Below, piece by piece: positions 1-12,100 of a stretch of 64,000 nt of DNA. Below the pieces are notes generated by a model that saw only the letters and a list, made by a program, of their open reading frames with translations, did no database searches and was not told the origin of the DNA. The position numbers and the translations under genes are program-made. The stretch covers positions 989,705 to 1,053,704 of the forward strand of contig CM065334.1 in NCBI GenBank assembly GCA_033032175.1, in the 5' to 3' direction. Source of the stretch: Saturnia japonica. Lineage: Eukaryota; Arthropoda; Insecta; Lepidoptera; Saturniidae. Each line of letters opens with the position of its first letter. Positions within the stretch are counted from its first letter, which is position 1.

Positions 1-254
1 GCTCTTTGTAAGTTTTATGTAGTTCTACGGAAGCGGTGCTACTTTCGACGACCTTAGTATTTGCGTATAAATCCATAAGTCTTACCGAAGTTGTATATAA
101 ATCAGTGATGTTGTAAATGCAAGCAAGGTTAAAGTAATCTATCATTTTGAGAATTTCTCCTTGTTTGAGCAAAAGGATGCCGTTATTTTTATCAATGGGT
201 TGAATTATTATGTCTGCGGTTGCGTTGAGCACGAGGGCTCCTGCGATGATGATC
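1..254 (-). CDS. env: env-like third ORF, first exon segment, partial
   Basis: An open frame on the minus strand runs from about 254 to the window edge, overlapping the pol C-terminus in another frame. It has no ATG; a stop lies just upstream. A good splice acceptor (pyrimidine tract ending TTCCAG, intron AG at 255-256) sits at its start, as expected for errantivirus env, which is made from spliced RNA. The first 20 or so residues are hydrophobic and could be a signal peptide, with an N-A-T glycosylation sequon close by. Only about 80 residues are visible, so fusion and transmembrane regions cannot be judged. Assignment rests mainly on position and is moderately sure. Confidence 0.55.
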
Positions 255-3200
255 CTGGAACAAGATGAGGCCTACGTAGTAGTTTAAAATGCACTCTAAT
301 AGATTTGGAATTTGGATGATTTCCTATTATTTCAGCAACACTATTGGGGTGTAAATGAATTATCTTATACGGACCTTTAAATACTGGCTTCGTTTTATCG
401 CTGCGCGCCGTTTTCGCCACCTGTTTATAAACAACTTCACCTATTTTAAACATTATGTCCTGTGCTTCCTGGTTTCGCTTGGCTATAATCTGCTCCTTAT
501 TTTTGGACATATGTGCGGCAACACATTCTTGTACAGCCTCAGCGTTCCTACGATGTCTTATAACATAATCTTGATAAAATTCTTTAGGATAAATAAGTTC
601 TAAAGGATTTCTAGACGCTGTATGGCCAAATAATAGCTCGTGTGGTGTATATCCTGTTGTAGTATGTATTGTATTATTGTATGCTATAACGGAATATTTC
701 ATGATGGTTTGTATAGGGTCTTCTTTATTGGTTATCCTTTGTATTCGTATAATTTCACCTATAGTGGAATGGAATCGTTCTATAGGAGAGTTAGAATTTG
801 GGTTGTAGGGCGTTGTAAAGTGTATGTTGATGTCATGTAATGCGCATATGTCTTTTATGACATCATTATCAAATTTGCTATCAGAATCTGTCGTAATTTT
901 TGTAGGTAATCCTAGTGTAGAGAAAGCTTGAATTAATGCATCTGCTACATGAATACTACTAGAGGCATTTAAAGGTATTACTTGAACGTATTTAGAAAAA
1001 TTATCTATAATGGTCAAAAATGTGGCACCACCTGTGGAATATAGATCCATAAACATATGTTGCATAGGTTTTGTAGGTGTTTCAGTAAGAGCTAACGGGG
1101 GTTTTAATGGATTTCTCTCGTATTTACTTTTAAGACAGGTATCACATTGGTTAATAAATCGTTGTATTGTAAGCAGCATATTAGGCCAGTGGTAATTTCT
1201 ATGTATTTGCTTGTATGTTTCCTGAATGCCGCGATGCATAGTCTTACCTTCATGATACTTCTTAATTAATTCCTGTTGCTCTACTTTATTTTCGATAACT
1301 GTAATACGCGATGTACATCTGAATAATTTTGGACCTCTTTCATTAAAAATAGTTGTATATACTCGAGAGAAAGCGAGATACAGATTTTCATCGTAAAAGT
1401 AGCAGTGAAAAGTACGATCAGCAATAGTGTGTTCCTTTAAGAACTGAACTATTTCTGATTCTGTGTTATTAATAGGAATAAATACATCTTTTATGACTGT
1501 TCTTGTATTTGTTGACCTATCATCTACTCTGTATTTTGTGCCGGGGCTAGACCTTATGTGAAATTGTTTTAGTTGTCTATCTATGGCATCATTTACGATT
1601 GGTATACCTTTATTCTCATTATCTGCTTGTGTGTGGTTTGTGGAAGTTAATAGCTCGGGGTCATTTATAGTGGCGTTTTCTGATACCTCATCTCGTTGGG
1701 GTGAGAGGATTAGTCCTGATATAATTTCACTGTCTATGTCCATATCACTGCACGAGATCTTGTCCGTCTCAGGTCTGTTGTCAGTATTCGTTGCCGTACG
1801 TGTATTGTCAAATATCCTATTTATCATCTCGTCATCTTCATTATCGTCAAGGTTAACAGCTAAAGAATCTATACTATTATGAAAAATTTTTGCTCTTGAA
1901 AGGGCGTCAGCGTTGGTATTTTGTTTGCCTTTTTTATAAATTATCTTATAATCATATTCCGCGAGCCTAAGTCTCCAACGCGTTAATTTCGAGTTCGGAT
2001 CTTTTAATGACATAAGCCATGTTAAAGGTCTGTGGTCGGTGTAAATAGTGAATTTCTGTCCATACAAATAGGGTCGAAAGTATTTTATAGCCCATACAAT
2101 TGCCAATAACTCTTTCTCAATCGTAGAGTATCGGCTTTCGGTATCCGACAAAGTCCTAGAAGCGTAAGCTACAGGTTTATCTGAACCGATGTCTCCTTGA
2201 GAAAGAACTGCACCGAGAGCAACGTCTGAGGCGTCGGTTGTCAGAACAAAAGGCTTATCAAAGTCGGGGTACTGTAATATCGGGGAATTTGTTAATATTT
2301 CTTTACATTTATTAAAAGCGTCTAAAAATTCCGGTGAATGTACTACTTTACGATTCTTTTTAAGACAAAGTGTCAAAGGTTTAGTCAGTTTTGCAAAGTC
2401 TTTTATAAATTTTCTATAGTATCCGATTAGGCCTAAAATGGATTTTACGTCTTTGTGAGTACACGGTAAGGGATAGTTAAGTACGGCTTTAATTTTGTCC
2501 TTATTCGGTTTTAGTCCTTGGTCCGTTAGTTCGTGTCCTAGAAACTCAACTTCTTTTTGTAAAAATCGAGACTTTTCTAGTTTAATTTTTAAATTGTGGG
2601 TTTTAAATCTTTCAAATACTTGTTTTAATTTCTCAACGTGCTCTTGTAGTGACGTAGAAATCACGATGACGTCATCTAAATATGTGAAAACATTTTCAAT
2701 TCCTCTTAAGATGTGATCCATTAACCTTTGAAATGTACTGGGGGCATTTTTGAGGCCAAATGGCATTCTCAAAAATTCGTAATGCCCGCGTTCCGTTGTA
2801 AACGCCGTTTTTTCGATATCGTTAGGGTGCATCTCTAGTTGGTGGTAACCACTAGCTAAGTCAAGGGTCGTAAAGTATTGTGCCCTTCCTAGTCTGTCGA
2901 GTATGTCATGGATATTCGGTAAAGGGTATTTGTCCTCAATAATCCTGTCATTTAATCTTCTGAAGTCAATAACAAGTCTCCACGTTACGTTACCAGATGT
3001 ATCAGGTTTCTTTGGTACTATATGCACTGGGCACGCCCAAGGTGAAATACTTTCCCTAATAATTCCCTGCTTTAACAGATTTTCTACTTGATTTTGAATT
3101 TCTTTGCGTTGTTTGGGTGGTTGCCTATAACTTCTTACAAAAATTGGTGTTTCATCATTAAGTCTTAATTCATGCTTTACAGAATGTGTAAATGACAATG

Positions 3201-3777
3201 GAATATTATCAGAAAAAAATATCTCTCTGTATTGATAACAAATCCTCATTATTTCTCGCCTTTCTTCTTCATTCATGTGATCATTATGAATATTTTTTAA
3301 ATTTTCACAAAGTTCCTTATCTAAATCTAAATCTGTCCTTAAAAAATTTACTTCGCTATGCTGATTAATCATATTTTCGAAAAATGGTTTAAGCTTATTC
3401 GGATATTTATTTAAAATTATTTTCTTTTCATCAGTAAAATTTATAACAGTTGTCTTAAATGCCCCATTCATCACGTCCACTATTGCTGCTGGAGATCTTA
3501 ACCCCTCAGACCAATAGTGATCATCACATAAATACTGTCCATCAGCGTAGTTAGTTTTAACCACAATAACCTTTTCACACTTTGGTTCTATTCTAATGTT
3601 TCTAACTGGGTAGTTTAAGTAAATTGGTATATTTGCATTTGGTGTATGTAATAATCTGTCGCTTAAATTAATTGTGCAGTTAAGCTCTTTTAATAAATCC
3701 ATACCTATTAAGCCCCTATATTTAGGATCGAAATCGAATAATAAAAATGTGTGTGTTTTATTAATGTTAAATTCCAC
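208..3777 (-). CDS. pol: gypsy pol polyprotein (protease C-terminus, RT, RNase H, integrase)
   Basis: A 1189-residue open frame. Residues 1-30 are the end of the aspartic protease. The RT has LDLASGYHQL near 305 and the catalytic YLDD at 366-369. RNase H shows TTDASD near 515 and TDHRPL near 580. The integrase follows with a His/Cys zinc site (HRG.., CDTCLK) and a DDE core whose acidic residues sit in MFMDLY, TTDSDSKF and SPIERFH. The annotated Met is only the first ATG after a frame break; the natural frame continues upstream into the protease at 3778-4010. The final residues overlap the env-like frame. Function: reverse transcription and integration of the element. Confidence 0.93.
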   Translation of the reverse strand: MEFNINKTHTFLLFDFDPKYRGLIGMDLLKELNCTINLSDRLLHTPNANIPIYLNYPVRNIRIEPKCEKVIVVKTNYADGQYLCDDHYWSEGLRSPAAIVDVMNGAFKTTVINFTDEKKIILNKYPNKLKPFFENMINQHSEVNFLRTDLDLDKELCENLKNIHNDHMNEEERREIMRICYQYREIFFSDNIPLSFTHSVKHELRLNDETPIFVRSYRQPPKQRKEIQNQVENLLKQGIIRESISPWACPVHIVPKKPDTSGNVTWRLVIDFRRLNDRIIEDKYPLPNIHDILDRLGRAQYFTTLDLASGYHQLEMHPNDIEKTAFTTERGHYEFLRMPFGLKNAPSTFQRLMDHILRGIENVFTYLDDVIVISTSLQEHVEKLKQVFERFKTHNLKIKLEKSRFLQKEVEFLGHELTDQGLKPNKDKIKAVLNYPLPCTHKDVKSILGLIGYYRKFIKDFAKLTKPLTLCLKKNRKVVHSPEFLDAFNKCKEILTNSPILQYPDFDKPFVLTTDASDVALGAVLSQGDIGSDKPVAYASRTLSDTESRYSTIEKELLAIVWAIKYFRPYLYGQKFTIYTDHRPLTWLMSLKDPNSKLTRWRLRLAEYDYKIIYKKGKQNTNADALSRAKIFHNSIDSLAVNLDDNEDDEMINRIFDNTRTATNTDNRPETDKISCSDMDIDSEIISGLILSPQRDEVSENATINDPELLTSTNHTQADNENKGIPIVNDAIDRQLKQFHIRSSPGTKYRVDDRSTNTRTVIKDVFIPINNTESEIVQFLKEHTIADRTFHCYFYDENLYLAFSRVYTTIFNERGPKLFRCTSRITVIENKVEQQELIKKYHEGKTMHRGIQETYKQIHRNYHWPNMLLTIQRFINQCDTCLKSKYERNPLKPPLALTETPTKPMQHMFMDLYSTGGATFLTIIDNFSKYVQVIPLNASSSIHVADALIQAFSTLGLPTKITTDSDSKFDNDVIKDICALHDINIHFTTPYNPNSNSPIERFHSTIGEIIRIQRITNKEDPIQTIMKYSVIAYNNTIHTTTGYTPHELLFGHTASRNPLELIYPKEFYQDYVIRHRRNAEAVQECVAAHMSKNKEQIIAKRNQEAQDIMFKIGEVVYKQVAKTARSDKTKPVFKGPYKIIHLHPNSVAEIIGNHPNSKSIRVHFKLLRRPHLVPGSSSQEPSCSTQPQT

Positions 3778-4014
3778 CGGAAGGGGAAGTGACGCTACAA
3801 GGTCGTGTTGAGTGACTGCATGAGCGCTCCTTACCTGAAATGGTTCATGTTCAATGTAATTTTCAAATTCCGTGTTTTTTTATAACAGCTGGTGAGATCA
3901 TGCACCGAGAGGCACCTGTATCCAACAAAAATTTGCCTCCAAATTCATTTAAAATTATATAGGGCAGATGGTCCTTACCGTAATGGTTTACGTTGATTGT
4001 TTTAGCTAAGTCTG
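3778..4014 (-). pseudogene. gypsy protease N-terminal half, frameshifted
   Basis: Reading minus, the frame that starts in a -1 overlap with the gag stop codon contains the aspartic protease active site LLDTGAS. Shortly after it, an A-run (plus-strand T-run near 3877-3884) shifts the frame by one base, so the active-site half is separated from the long pol frame, although homologous sequence continues on both sides. The gag-to-protease switch is the usual -1 type for this group; the second shift is not and may be a mutation or a homopolymer error. Confidence 0.8.
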
Positions 4015-5076
4015 TTGGTCGTCTTCGACGTCCTGGGTAAAATCCTCCTGGTACGTTTCTTCGTCCACCAAGGCTGGGAGTGACACTTCGTGTTCCTCTG
4101 TGCTATTGTTTTCATAATACTCACCTTGCGTGTAGTAGGGTTGCTCGCTAGACGAATAAAACAGTTGTTGTGCATACTGCGGCTTTTCCGGCTTATTCAC
4201 TGACCTCATAGTGACGTCAGATGTGTCTTTTGGAAAGTTTACCTGTTGATGTGGTATATTCTGTTGTTGGCGTCTAAAGTTTCCAGAAGTCCTAAAGTTT
4301 CCTGAACCACTAGGTCTAGAATTCGGCTGACTATTGCCGGGTGATACTTGTTTTCCTGGTGTGTTATATTGTGGTTGTGTATTAAAATGTGTTGGAATTG
4401 GTTGATATAGCTGTGGTCCAAAATTATGCGGGTTTGTATTAAAATGTGTCGGAGTTGTTTGGTATAGTTGTGGTCTAATATTAGGCTGATTTATCTTTGA
4501 CTTTGCTTGCGAATAAAACTGATTTTGTTTTTTATAATTTATTTTGGCTTCTTCTTGCCGTGCTATTACTATGGCCGACTCAAGTGTCTCCGGTTTCATT
4601 ATTCTAACGCCTAAAGATACCTGAAAGTCTAAATGGTTCGTATATTGTTCTATCACCATCTCTTCATAATAAGTTTTATCAGTGTGTTTACCTACTGAGT
4701 TTAAAGTATCGAGCAACGCCCGAAGTCTCCTACCAAATGTTTCTGCGTCCTCATTTTTAAAACGAAACGTTCGAGTCAGTTCTTGCATTACTTGAATTTC
4801 ATTTCTAGGTTCCCCTAATCGTTTTTTTAAAGTATCTTTAATAGCAGCCCACGAGGTCAAGGAGTCCTCATATGCAATTGCGTCAGTTGCAGCTCCAGCT
4901 AGTCTGGATTTTATTAAACATACTAACGTGGGATGTGCTTGCACATTAACATCGAAAAGTGTTAATATATTATCTACTTGCCTAATATAATAGTTTAATA
5001 ATCGGGGATTGCCATCGTATTTGGGTAGTAGTTCCCCAACTACTTTAATCAATTGTGCCGACTCCGTAAGCGACAT
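4006..5076 (-). CDS. gag: gypsy gag (356 aa)
   Basis: Structural capsid-type protein of the element. The first 190 or so residues look like a capsid domain rich in helices (LIKVVGELLPKYDG near the N-terminus, then WAAIKDTLKKRLGEP and FGRRLRALLDTLNS). The C-terminal third is low complexity, rich in Asn, Gln, Pro and Tyr with repeated TPTHFNT-like units, and ends acidic. There is no CCHC zinc knuckle, which fits errantivirus gag rather than other gypsy lineages. The stop codon overlaps the start of the protease frame in the -1 frame. The Met at 5076 follows an AT-rich leader. Confidence 0.88.
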   Translation of the reverse strand: MSLTESAQLIKVVGELLPKYDGNPRLLNYYIRQVDNILTLFDVNVQAHPTLVCLIKSRLAGAATDAIAYEDSLTSWAAIKDTLKKRLGEPRNEIQVMQELTRTFRFKNEDAETFGRRLRALLDTLNSVGKHTDKTYYEEMVIEQYTNHLDFQVSLGVRIMKPETLESAIVIARQEEAKINYKKQNQFYSQAKSKINQPNIRPQLYQTTPTHFNTNPHNFGPQLYQPIPTHFNTQPQYNTPGKQVSPGNSQPNSRPSGSGNFRTSGNFRRQQQNIPHQQVNFPKDTSDVTMRSVNKPEKPQYAQQLFYSSSEQPYYTQGEYYENNSTEEHEVSLPALVDEETYQEDFTQDVEDDQQT

Positions 5077-5483
5077 AGCGTGAAGTTTTATATTTTACAA
5101 GAATCAAAAGACAATAGCTCGGATATCGGATGACCGCGCTTATCTGTTATGATTCACTGTACGGTGTACGTCTATAGCAATTTTAGCTTACGACAGAAAC
5201 ACTTTAACACAATATGATATATATATAAAAAAAATACACAATATAGACAGGAAATATGACAAAAGGAACTTGGATAAACGAGAGTACTCACCAAGCCAGC
5301 ATTCTGCCTCTCCTGCCGAGTCTTGTTGTAGGTACACCAATTCACCCACACAGGATCTTCAATTTTCAGAAAGTCCTTTCAAAGAGTTCGTACACGCACT
5401 TTAAGTTCTTATTATGATCGCGGTAGTAACGACTTAGAAACCGTTCACTTTGCCGAAAATTTTATCCGACGAAAAGTGCCGCG

Positions 5484-5501
5484 ATCCTACCGACTGCGCC
5501 A
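5484..5501 (-). other. Primer binding site, tRNA-Ser type
   Basis: The minus strand reads TGGCGCAGTCGGTAGGAT directly after the LTR end. TGGCGCAGTCG is complementary to the 3' end of insect tRNA-Ser (..CGACTGCGCCA), the primer reported for several errantiviruses. Confidence 0.75.
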
Positions 5502-5719
5502 GTTATGATAGGCGGTACGAGTTTAAATTAAAAAAAGATTTATTTTAAAAGAATTATAATAGGTGTTTACACTTATGGTTCTTAAACAAGACTAACTTAA
5601 AATTAATTAAAGTAATAATCAAGTTGGAGTCACGCCGTCGTTTCCCACGATCGCAATCTGCATGGTCAGCGATCCCACGGTCTGTATCCGCCGGTCCCAA
5701 GGCTTATGACGTGGTAACT
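5502..5719 (-). repeat. 5' LTR of the gypsy element (boundaries inferred)
   Basis: The inner end is fixed by the primer site. The outer end is placed at AGTTACCACG (minus), since errantivirus LTRs often begin AGT. A minus-strand AATAAA lies at 5539-5544 in the expected R region. The partner LTR is outside the window, so the length of about 218 bp cannot be confirmed. Confidence 0.5.
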
Positions 5720-5850
5720 ATCTTTCTGTTTGTTTCGAGCAATCTCCGAAACAGTTAGACCGATTTTGACGGGACTTTCACTGGCAGATAGCTGATGTCA
5801 TAAGGAATAACTTGCGCTAATTTTATTTAAAAAAAAGAAGTAGTGTAGTA
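5720..5850 (+). repeat. Dispersed retroelement tail, shared with right edge of window
   Basis: The segment around ACCGATTTTGACGGGACTTT and the following TAGCTGATGTCATAAG is closely matched by 63890-64000 in the same orientation. Such tails are abundant in lepidopteran genomes. No coding capacity. Confidence 0.6.
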
Positions 5851-5969
5851 GTTTAGCAGTATTGTTATTGTGGTGTTGAAAACCCTAGGTGGAAGTATTC
5901 CACCATTTGAATTGCTCCAAAGAAGCTACTCGGTGACCTGTCGGTTAATCTATTATGTATCGTACGTAG

Positions 5970-6106
5970 ATGGATAAAGTAAAGAATGGTGTGACGGAGA
6001 AGAATATTCTCGAATCATCGAGGAAGGAACAGTTGCCGGATAAGCCTCAGTGTTTCGAGTGCGGCAAGGTCTTCAGCTCGAAGAAAACATATAGATATCA
6101 TATGAA
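5970..6106 (+). CDS. Zinc-finger gene exon 1
   Basis: Starts MDKVKNGVTEKN and ends inside finger 1 (CFECGKVFSSKKTYRYHM). The donor is AA|GTAAGT, phase 2. A short upstream ATG at 5955 gives only a four-codon reading frame. Confidence 0.8.
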
Positions 6107-9100
6107 GTAAGTTATTAACAGTATTTTTTTTCTATGAAATTCTCAGTAGCAGCTTGGAGTTTGGCTTCGCAATAGGTTCGCCCCCTATTACATGGGACCT
6201 AAAAAACATACTCGGCGAACTGTGGGTGTAAGTTAGTACACCTCTGCCTAACCCTTCGAAGATACAGGCGTGATGGTATATTATGGAACTTCGTTATTAA
6301 CGGGTATCTTAAGCGACACCTCTCGAGTTTAAAAAAACTAATTATGTAGTCTCTCGCTGTTGTTAGTTTAAAATTAATGTTTTAATTCATTTAATTACCT
6401 ATTGTTTAAAAGATTTCTGTTGAAATGTGTTTACACCTTTGGGTATTTCATCGAAATATCATCAAAAGATGGTATTCCTAATGAATATTTAATTATCATG
6501 TATGTGGCGCCATCCATTAAGAATCCGTTCAACTAACCTGACAACTGTTAGATTGTTTACATTATAATGTAATGTGCAAAATATTCAGCTAAGTTAATAT
6601 GTGTATTATTGGAGTTAATTAGGAGTGAAATTTATAAAAGCGTTAACAAAATGCGTTACATTGTTTTTAGACAAATCATTAGCCACTCAATCAGTTCATC
6701 AGTTAGTCAGTCAATCAATCACATCTTTGCCTATTGCATATTCAAAGGAGTAAACTTCAGTCGTGCGTAGGAGTTGATATATACCACAAAAAAATATTTG
6801 TTTTTAGTGTACTTCATAAAGGGCAGAACACACACCCGTGCCCTCGATGCGGTAAGGTGTACCAGTGGAGATCGAACCTGGGAAGGCATATGAGGACCCA
6901 CAAGGTAAAAACATATTACAAAACTATACCCGTCACAAAATAATAGGTCACTTTTGACGTTTGATCGTTTACAAACTAACTTTGTTCGAGCGTTCAAACA
7001 TAAAATTTAAAAATAAAACGTAATCGCTGGAGTTATTTGCAAAATCTTACGATGATAACAAAATTATAATGTTTGATTATCTGAAATAATTGTTTAACAC
7101 AATTTATAAATTCTCTGACATCTATTTATCCTTTATCGAACAACACAGAAGCGTTGAAAAAGGGTTATTTATAGTTGGGCATAATACAAGTAAAACAAAT
7201 TATCAAAAACTTTATAAAACGTTTTTAATCTTTCCAACATATAATTTAAGCAAACCATATTAAAATTCATAAAAGTATAGCTACAAATATATTGATATGT
7301 CTGAAAGCATGTGCAGTGCGAACAACTTATCGGTTCAGTAAATGGTGGTGCTGGTAACTTGTAAGTTTATGTGACAACCAGTATATTATACCGTCCTCCA
7401 TCAAGGGTTCAGGGAAAACCATTTAGGCGCAGTCGAAGACTTCATACCTGTACCCTCGATGGAGTGGAGGTTGACAAAACACTAGCCTGCGTTTCACAGG
7501 GCTGATAAATTTCTAACAATTTATTCTACAAACTATTACAAGTTACTACGTCTACTCTGACGGGAGAAGATCCACAATTCACATGTAACGGTCAAGGAAT
7601 AGAAGAGGAAATATCTAGCTATCGTCGGTCTCAGATCAATTCCTCTTGTGGCGAAATTACAATTTTATACAATATCACAATGTAAAAAATGGCCGCAATA
7701 AGGGAAATATCTCGTCCCGTGGCCCAACATACTCGTATTTAATGAACTGATAATAATTAACAAGGCAGTTTTCGAATTATATCGGGAGCCGACCAAAAAA
7801 CATAAACTCTCAAACAATCAAGCCAACACGACGACCCGCGTGAAGTAAGTGAAGCTGTTTAGCGCGAAAGTTAGATGGAGACAACTTGTGTTGCCAGATC
7901 GCGGTTCCGAACATAGTAGGTAAATCAGTTAGTACAAATTTTGCTACTGATATTTTAGCACAAGATGCTGAGGTGATCTGGAGGTGTAACGAGACTAGAC
8001 AAAGTACGTAACGAGCATATCCGTGGTAGTTTCAAAGTCGCCTTCTATGCCAGAGAAACTAACCGAGAGCCGTCTCAGATGGTATGGTCACGTGACGCGA
8101 AGAGAGGAGCATGTAGTGAAGATAGCATTGCAACTACCTAAATATAAGAGAGATAGAAGACGACCTCCGGCTACGTGGTGGACTATTGGAGCAAGAACTG
8201 CCCGACCCGACAACCCAGGGCAGATTGACCTGGCGCCGAAAAATTATTAAGAGCCGACCCTATCTAAAGTGGGGTAGAGCTAGAAGAAGATATTTTAACA
8301 CATGAATAAAACTAGGGCGCTAATAATTCCGAGTATGATGTAATTTTCTGTTTATATGCGGTTAGCGCTCTACTTATATTCATACAACGTGTTAGAGCAT
8401 GCATATATTCCTTCATAATTTTTCCTACCTCGGTCACAATTAGCGCCATCTACAAACAAAACTAAAAACTCACGTGCGACGAGTGACAGTTGAAAAAACA
8501 GAAAAAGACAAAAACGTGTCGACTTACAGAGCGCATAAAACTATTGCGTCTCCGTCGTAAATTAAAAGAATAAATCAAATAATAGTTAAGCTCGGACTCA
8601 CAAACCCCGGGGTGCCATAGTGCTTCAACAGTGCGTGATGTGCAGTGCATAGAAGCCACGAAAATCAACATCAGCACGCCCGAGGTGAGTGGCCGGCAAC
8701 ATACCTATCCAAATTCCTACCCCGCATGCTAGGGAGAAAACGTCTAAAACAATACACAACGGTTACGTTCACAGAGGCGAAATTAGTCCTCACTTACTAC
8801 GTCGACGTCAGACCGGTTGTTGGCGTGGCGACGCTTTGATCCCAACGTTGGCGGTGTGGACCAGAATTCGTTGTTTTTAATAGACAGGCAGGATCGTTCC
8901 AAAGTTTCATGTTGAAACATGGATAAATTAAAAGCGATTGGTAGGGATCGCGACCACCATACACATAGTAATAAAAACTAGCGGTCGTCTAATAATCGAA
9001 ATTCGACCAGCGACTTTTGCAGTATAAACCTAAACAATTAATATTATATCACTTGTTGTCACTTTTCGTTGAGTGACAATGTCAATATTTTGTGGGTCTA

Positions 9101-12100
9101 AGTTCAATGGCACTGGTCGCGTTAGGATTTGCAGTATTAATTAATTTAATTTAATATATTAGTAACAGATATTATAGATAAATTTTAGCTTTCTGCACTC
9201 CTTCTCCATATAAACTTTAACCATACAAAATCTCACAGTCTTTCGTGCACGCAATACGCTTAAAGAGGGGTAAAAATTTTTGCTTCACGTATTAATATAA
9301 TGATAAACATATTCACAGTGAATTTGGTTTGTTCGTCGTGTTTTATCACCGAGTTCGTAGTTCGTAGCAGTATGATTAAATTTAAGTATTTAACATAATC
9401 TGCCACAAGACACATCAACACATGGTACTTCCATTTTTTTTAATATTTGACATTCAGGCTCGTGACTCCGGCGAGCTGTACTGCGAGCCCTGTGAGAAGC
9501 GATTCGCCTCTGTCGCCACCTACCGGCAGCATCTGAGGATTTCGCGAAGGCACGTCTCCGAGAAAGAGTTCAGGTTCGTTCATCTCATTCATCGTTATTA
9601 ACCCCACGACGTGAACAGGTGAGTTTTATAAGTACGGACGCGATGAATATTTGTGAACGCAAAAAGTTAGAGAATGCATAGAATATATCTGAGTTTATAA
9701 GCTATGAGAATTTTCAATTTTAGGAATCGTAAAAAAAAGAATTTCCAAAAAACTTCAAATTTTATTAATTCCTGACAGATTTTGATGAAATTTTGTACAC
9801 GGGAAGTTTTAGTAGTATTTACATAATTGATAGGCTATTTATTACAAAGATTGTCAGAAATATTTTAAATTTGTAAAAGAAGATTTTTTTTTTATCTTGA
9901 TTTTGCATACGTGATTTCATAATTGGTGGAATTTCGGTAATTCCCAACCAATTTTGGTGAAAGTTGCACACGGGAAGTACATGTCGTTCCTCAGTTGATA
10001 CGGCATATGAATTGTCAACAATAAGAGTAAAAATATAAGTATACCTACTTTATATACAATACTGTAGGTTAGGCGCACTGATGCGTTCTCTTTCTCGTCA
10101 CACACGTTAAAATGGGTTGGTACAATCTGACTGTCAACTCTACCACAGCGCGCGCTCATTCATCATATCAATAACGTCCTGTTACGCATTTCCGTCCCTT
10201 TGCACGAAATCACTCGCCCAGATTGCAGGAAAGCGAGAGGAAAAATGTTACTCATCAGTCGTACCATGTTTTAGACTTAGTAAGACTAATAAAGGTTTTT
10301 AGGTAAGTGTTAGGTTATTTAATATGATCCCGAAGCACATTACTGATTTACCGGACAACAAGTTTAATGACCAGTATGGATTGGATCATTATGTAAATGA
10401 CAGTGATGTCTGGAAGTGACTCCTTCTTAGTGCTCCCACTAAATTATTATATTAACACTTTTGTACGGTTGGAAAAAAAAGGATAAACCGGATCGAGTTT
10501 CTTACCGGTTCTTATCGATGTCTGGGATATTTTCCGAACCGGCAGTAGTGTTTTGACGTTCATAATTGTGGGATGTGTGTCAAAAGTGCTCAGAATAAAG
10601 ATCCTGTCATTCTTTAAATCTTCTTTTATTTAATATTTATAAATTATAATCGAAATCGTAAAAACACATATTCATTGTTCAGCCAAATTGACAGATCTGT
10701 TTTGTTGCCAGGAAAAAATTAAAAATACCTATATTACTCAAATGTTGCTGTGTTAGAATGTTCTATTCTCCCACATAAATATGCCTTCTTGGGGCCTAAA
10801 TTGAATGGAGATAATTTTGAAATAGATTTTTTAGAACTTGTGTAATTAGAAAAAAGGAGTCGAAGGAGAAAAAAAGAAATGTAAAAATATGAAAACGGTG
10901 TAAATTAATAGCGAATGCATTATTAAACAGTTACTGAAAAAGCGGATTTTTTTCAATCTAAAAGCATATATATATGATATTTCGTAAAAGCGAAGTCATG
11001 TAATAAACTTCAATTAAACTATTTTTGTAGTATGATTAATATTAACAAAGGGTTATGTTTATTATCTTTTAAAGTGAATTTTAATGATATTGTACGATTT
11101 TAAAAACAAAAATATATTCATTTTTATTATCCATATTTCAACTAATTACATTCTGGGCCCAGAAATACATGTCTCATTTAAGTCAATTTAGACGTTACTA
11201 CAAAGTTAAGTCGTCCAATTTTACTTACACGTGTCTGACACGAGGTATATTTGAATGTGGTACAGTTTCATGTGCAACGAATGCGGTAAGAAGTTCGTGA
11301 ACAAGACCCGACTTCGCGACCACATCGACTGGGAGCATCTCAACAAGATCAAGTTCCGATGTCAGCTTTGCAACAAGGTAACACAAACACCACAACCCTT
11401 TATAATATTTACCGCTTTCGCACACATCTTTTTGGAGCTTAACGAAGCTTGCGGTATGAGGTAAATTTTAGAAATCGTCACGTAAGGATAAAGCGTTTTA
11501 TGCTCCCTCCATGCGACTTGCTCTCCCTATCTCGCTGTCTCTTTCTGTTATATACGACTGTGTGTGCGTGCGAGTATCGAGATTCGAGCAAAAGAGCATC
11601 GTGAGCGGCCGGTTGTAAAAAATTATAATAATTGCAAATCATTTTAGTTCGGGCGGGGCCGCTCAGGGTGGTCTCCCGAAATACGCCCGCGTTCAGTAAT
11701 TCAGTGGTTTATCAGTTATTTCGTCATAGTACATAATTATATAAGTAAAACTTACATCGGGATGGGTTCTTTTTGAATTGGACTAAACGAATTTTGAATA
11801 ATATTTTACTTTTTTAAATATTCCTGACAGGGGTCTCCGAGCGCACACGTTTTTTTGTATACAAGTAAGATGGCAATCAAGCGTAGGGCCCGCTTGATGG
11901 TAAACGGCTACAGTAGCTTATGGACGTTTGGGGACTGGTAATAATAACCACAATGTATAGTTCCGATAAACATTTACAAAATCGGTTGTTAAGGAGTAAA
12001 CTCAAAAAAAAAGATTATTAAAATAGACACGCTTCACCTGTCTCGCTCTGTCACGTTGCCATACGATACATTGTATACTATTTCCATTTCTTTATTTTCT

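Larger units (their letters stand above)
1..5719 (-). mobile_element. Errantivirus-like Ty3/gypsy LTR retroelement, 3' end outside window
   Basis: On the minus strand the order is 5' LTR, tRNA-Ser type primer site, gag, protease, reverse transcriptase, RNase H, integrase, then the start of an env-like frame running off the left edge. This order, a gag without a zinc knuckle and a third frame after pol are typical of insect errantiviruses. gag and pol frames are long and mostly open, so the insertion is fairly young, but the protease is broken by a one-base shift. The 3' LTR and target duplication cannot be seen. It lies about 250 bp upstream of the zinc-finger gene start, in the opposite orientation. 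Confidence 0.9.

Noticed and set aside
355..3091. Plus-strand frames of 61-99 codons under the gypsy element
   Set aside because: Antisense to the pol frame, which has clear RT, RNase H and integrase motifs.
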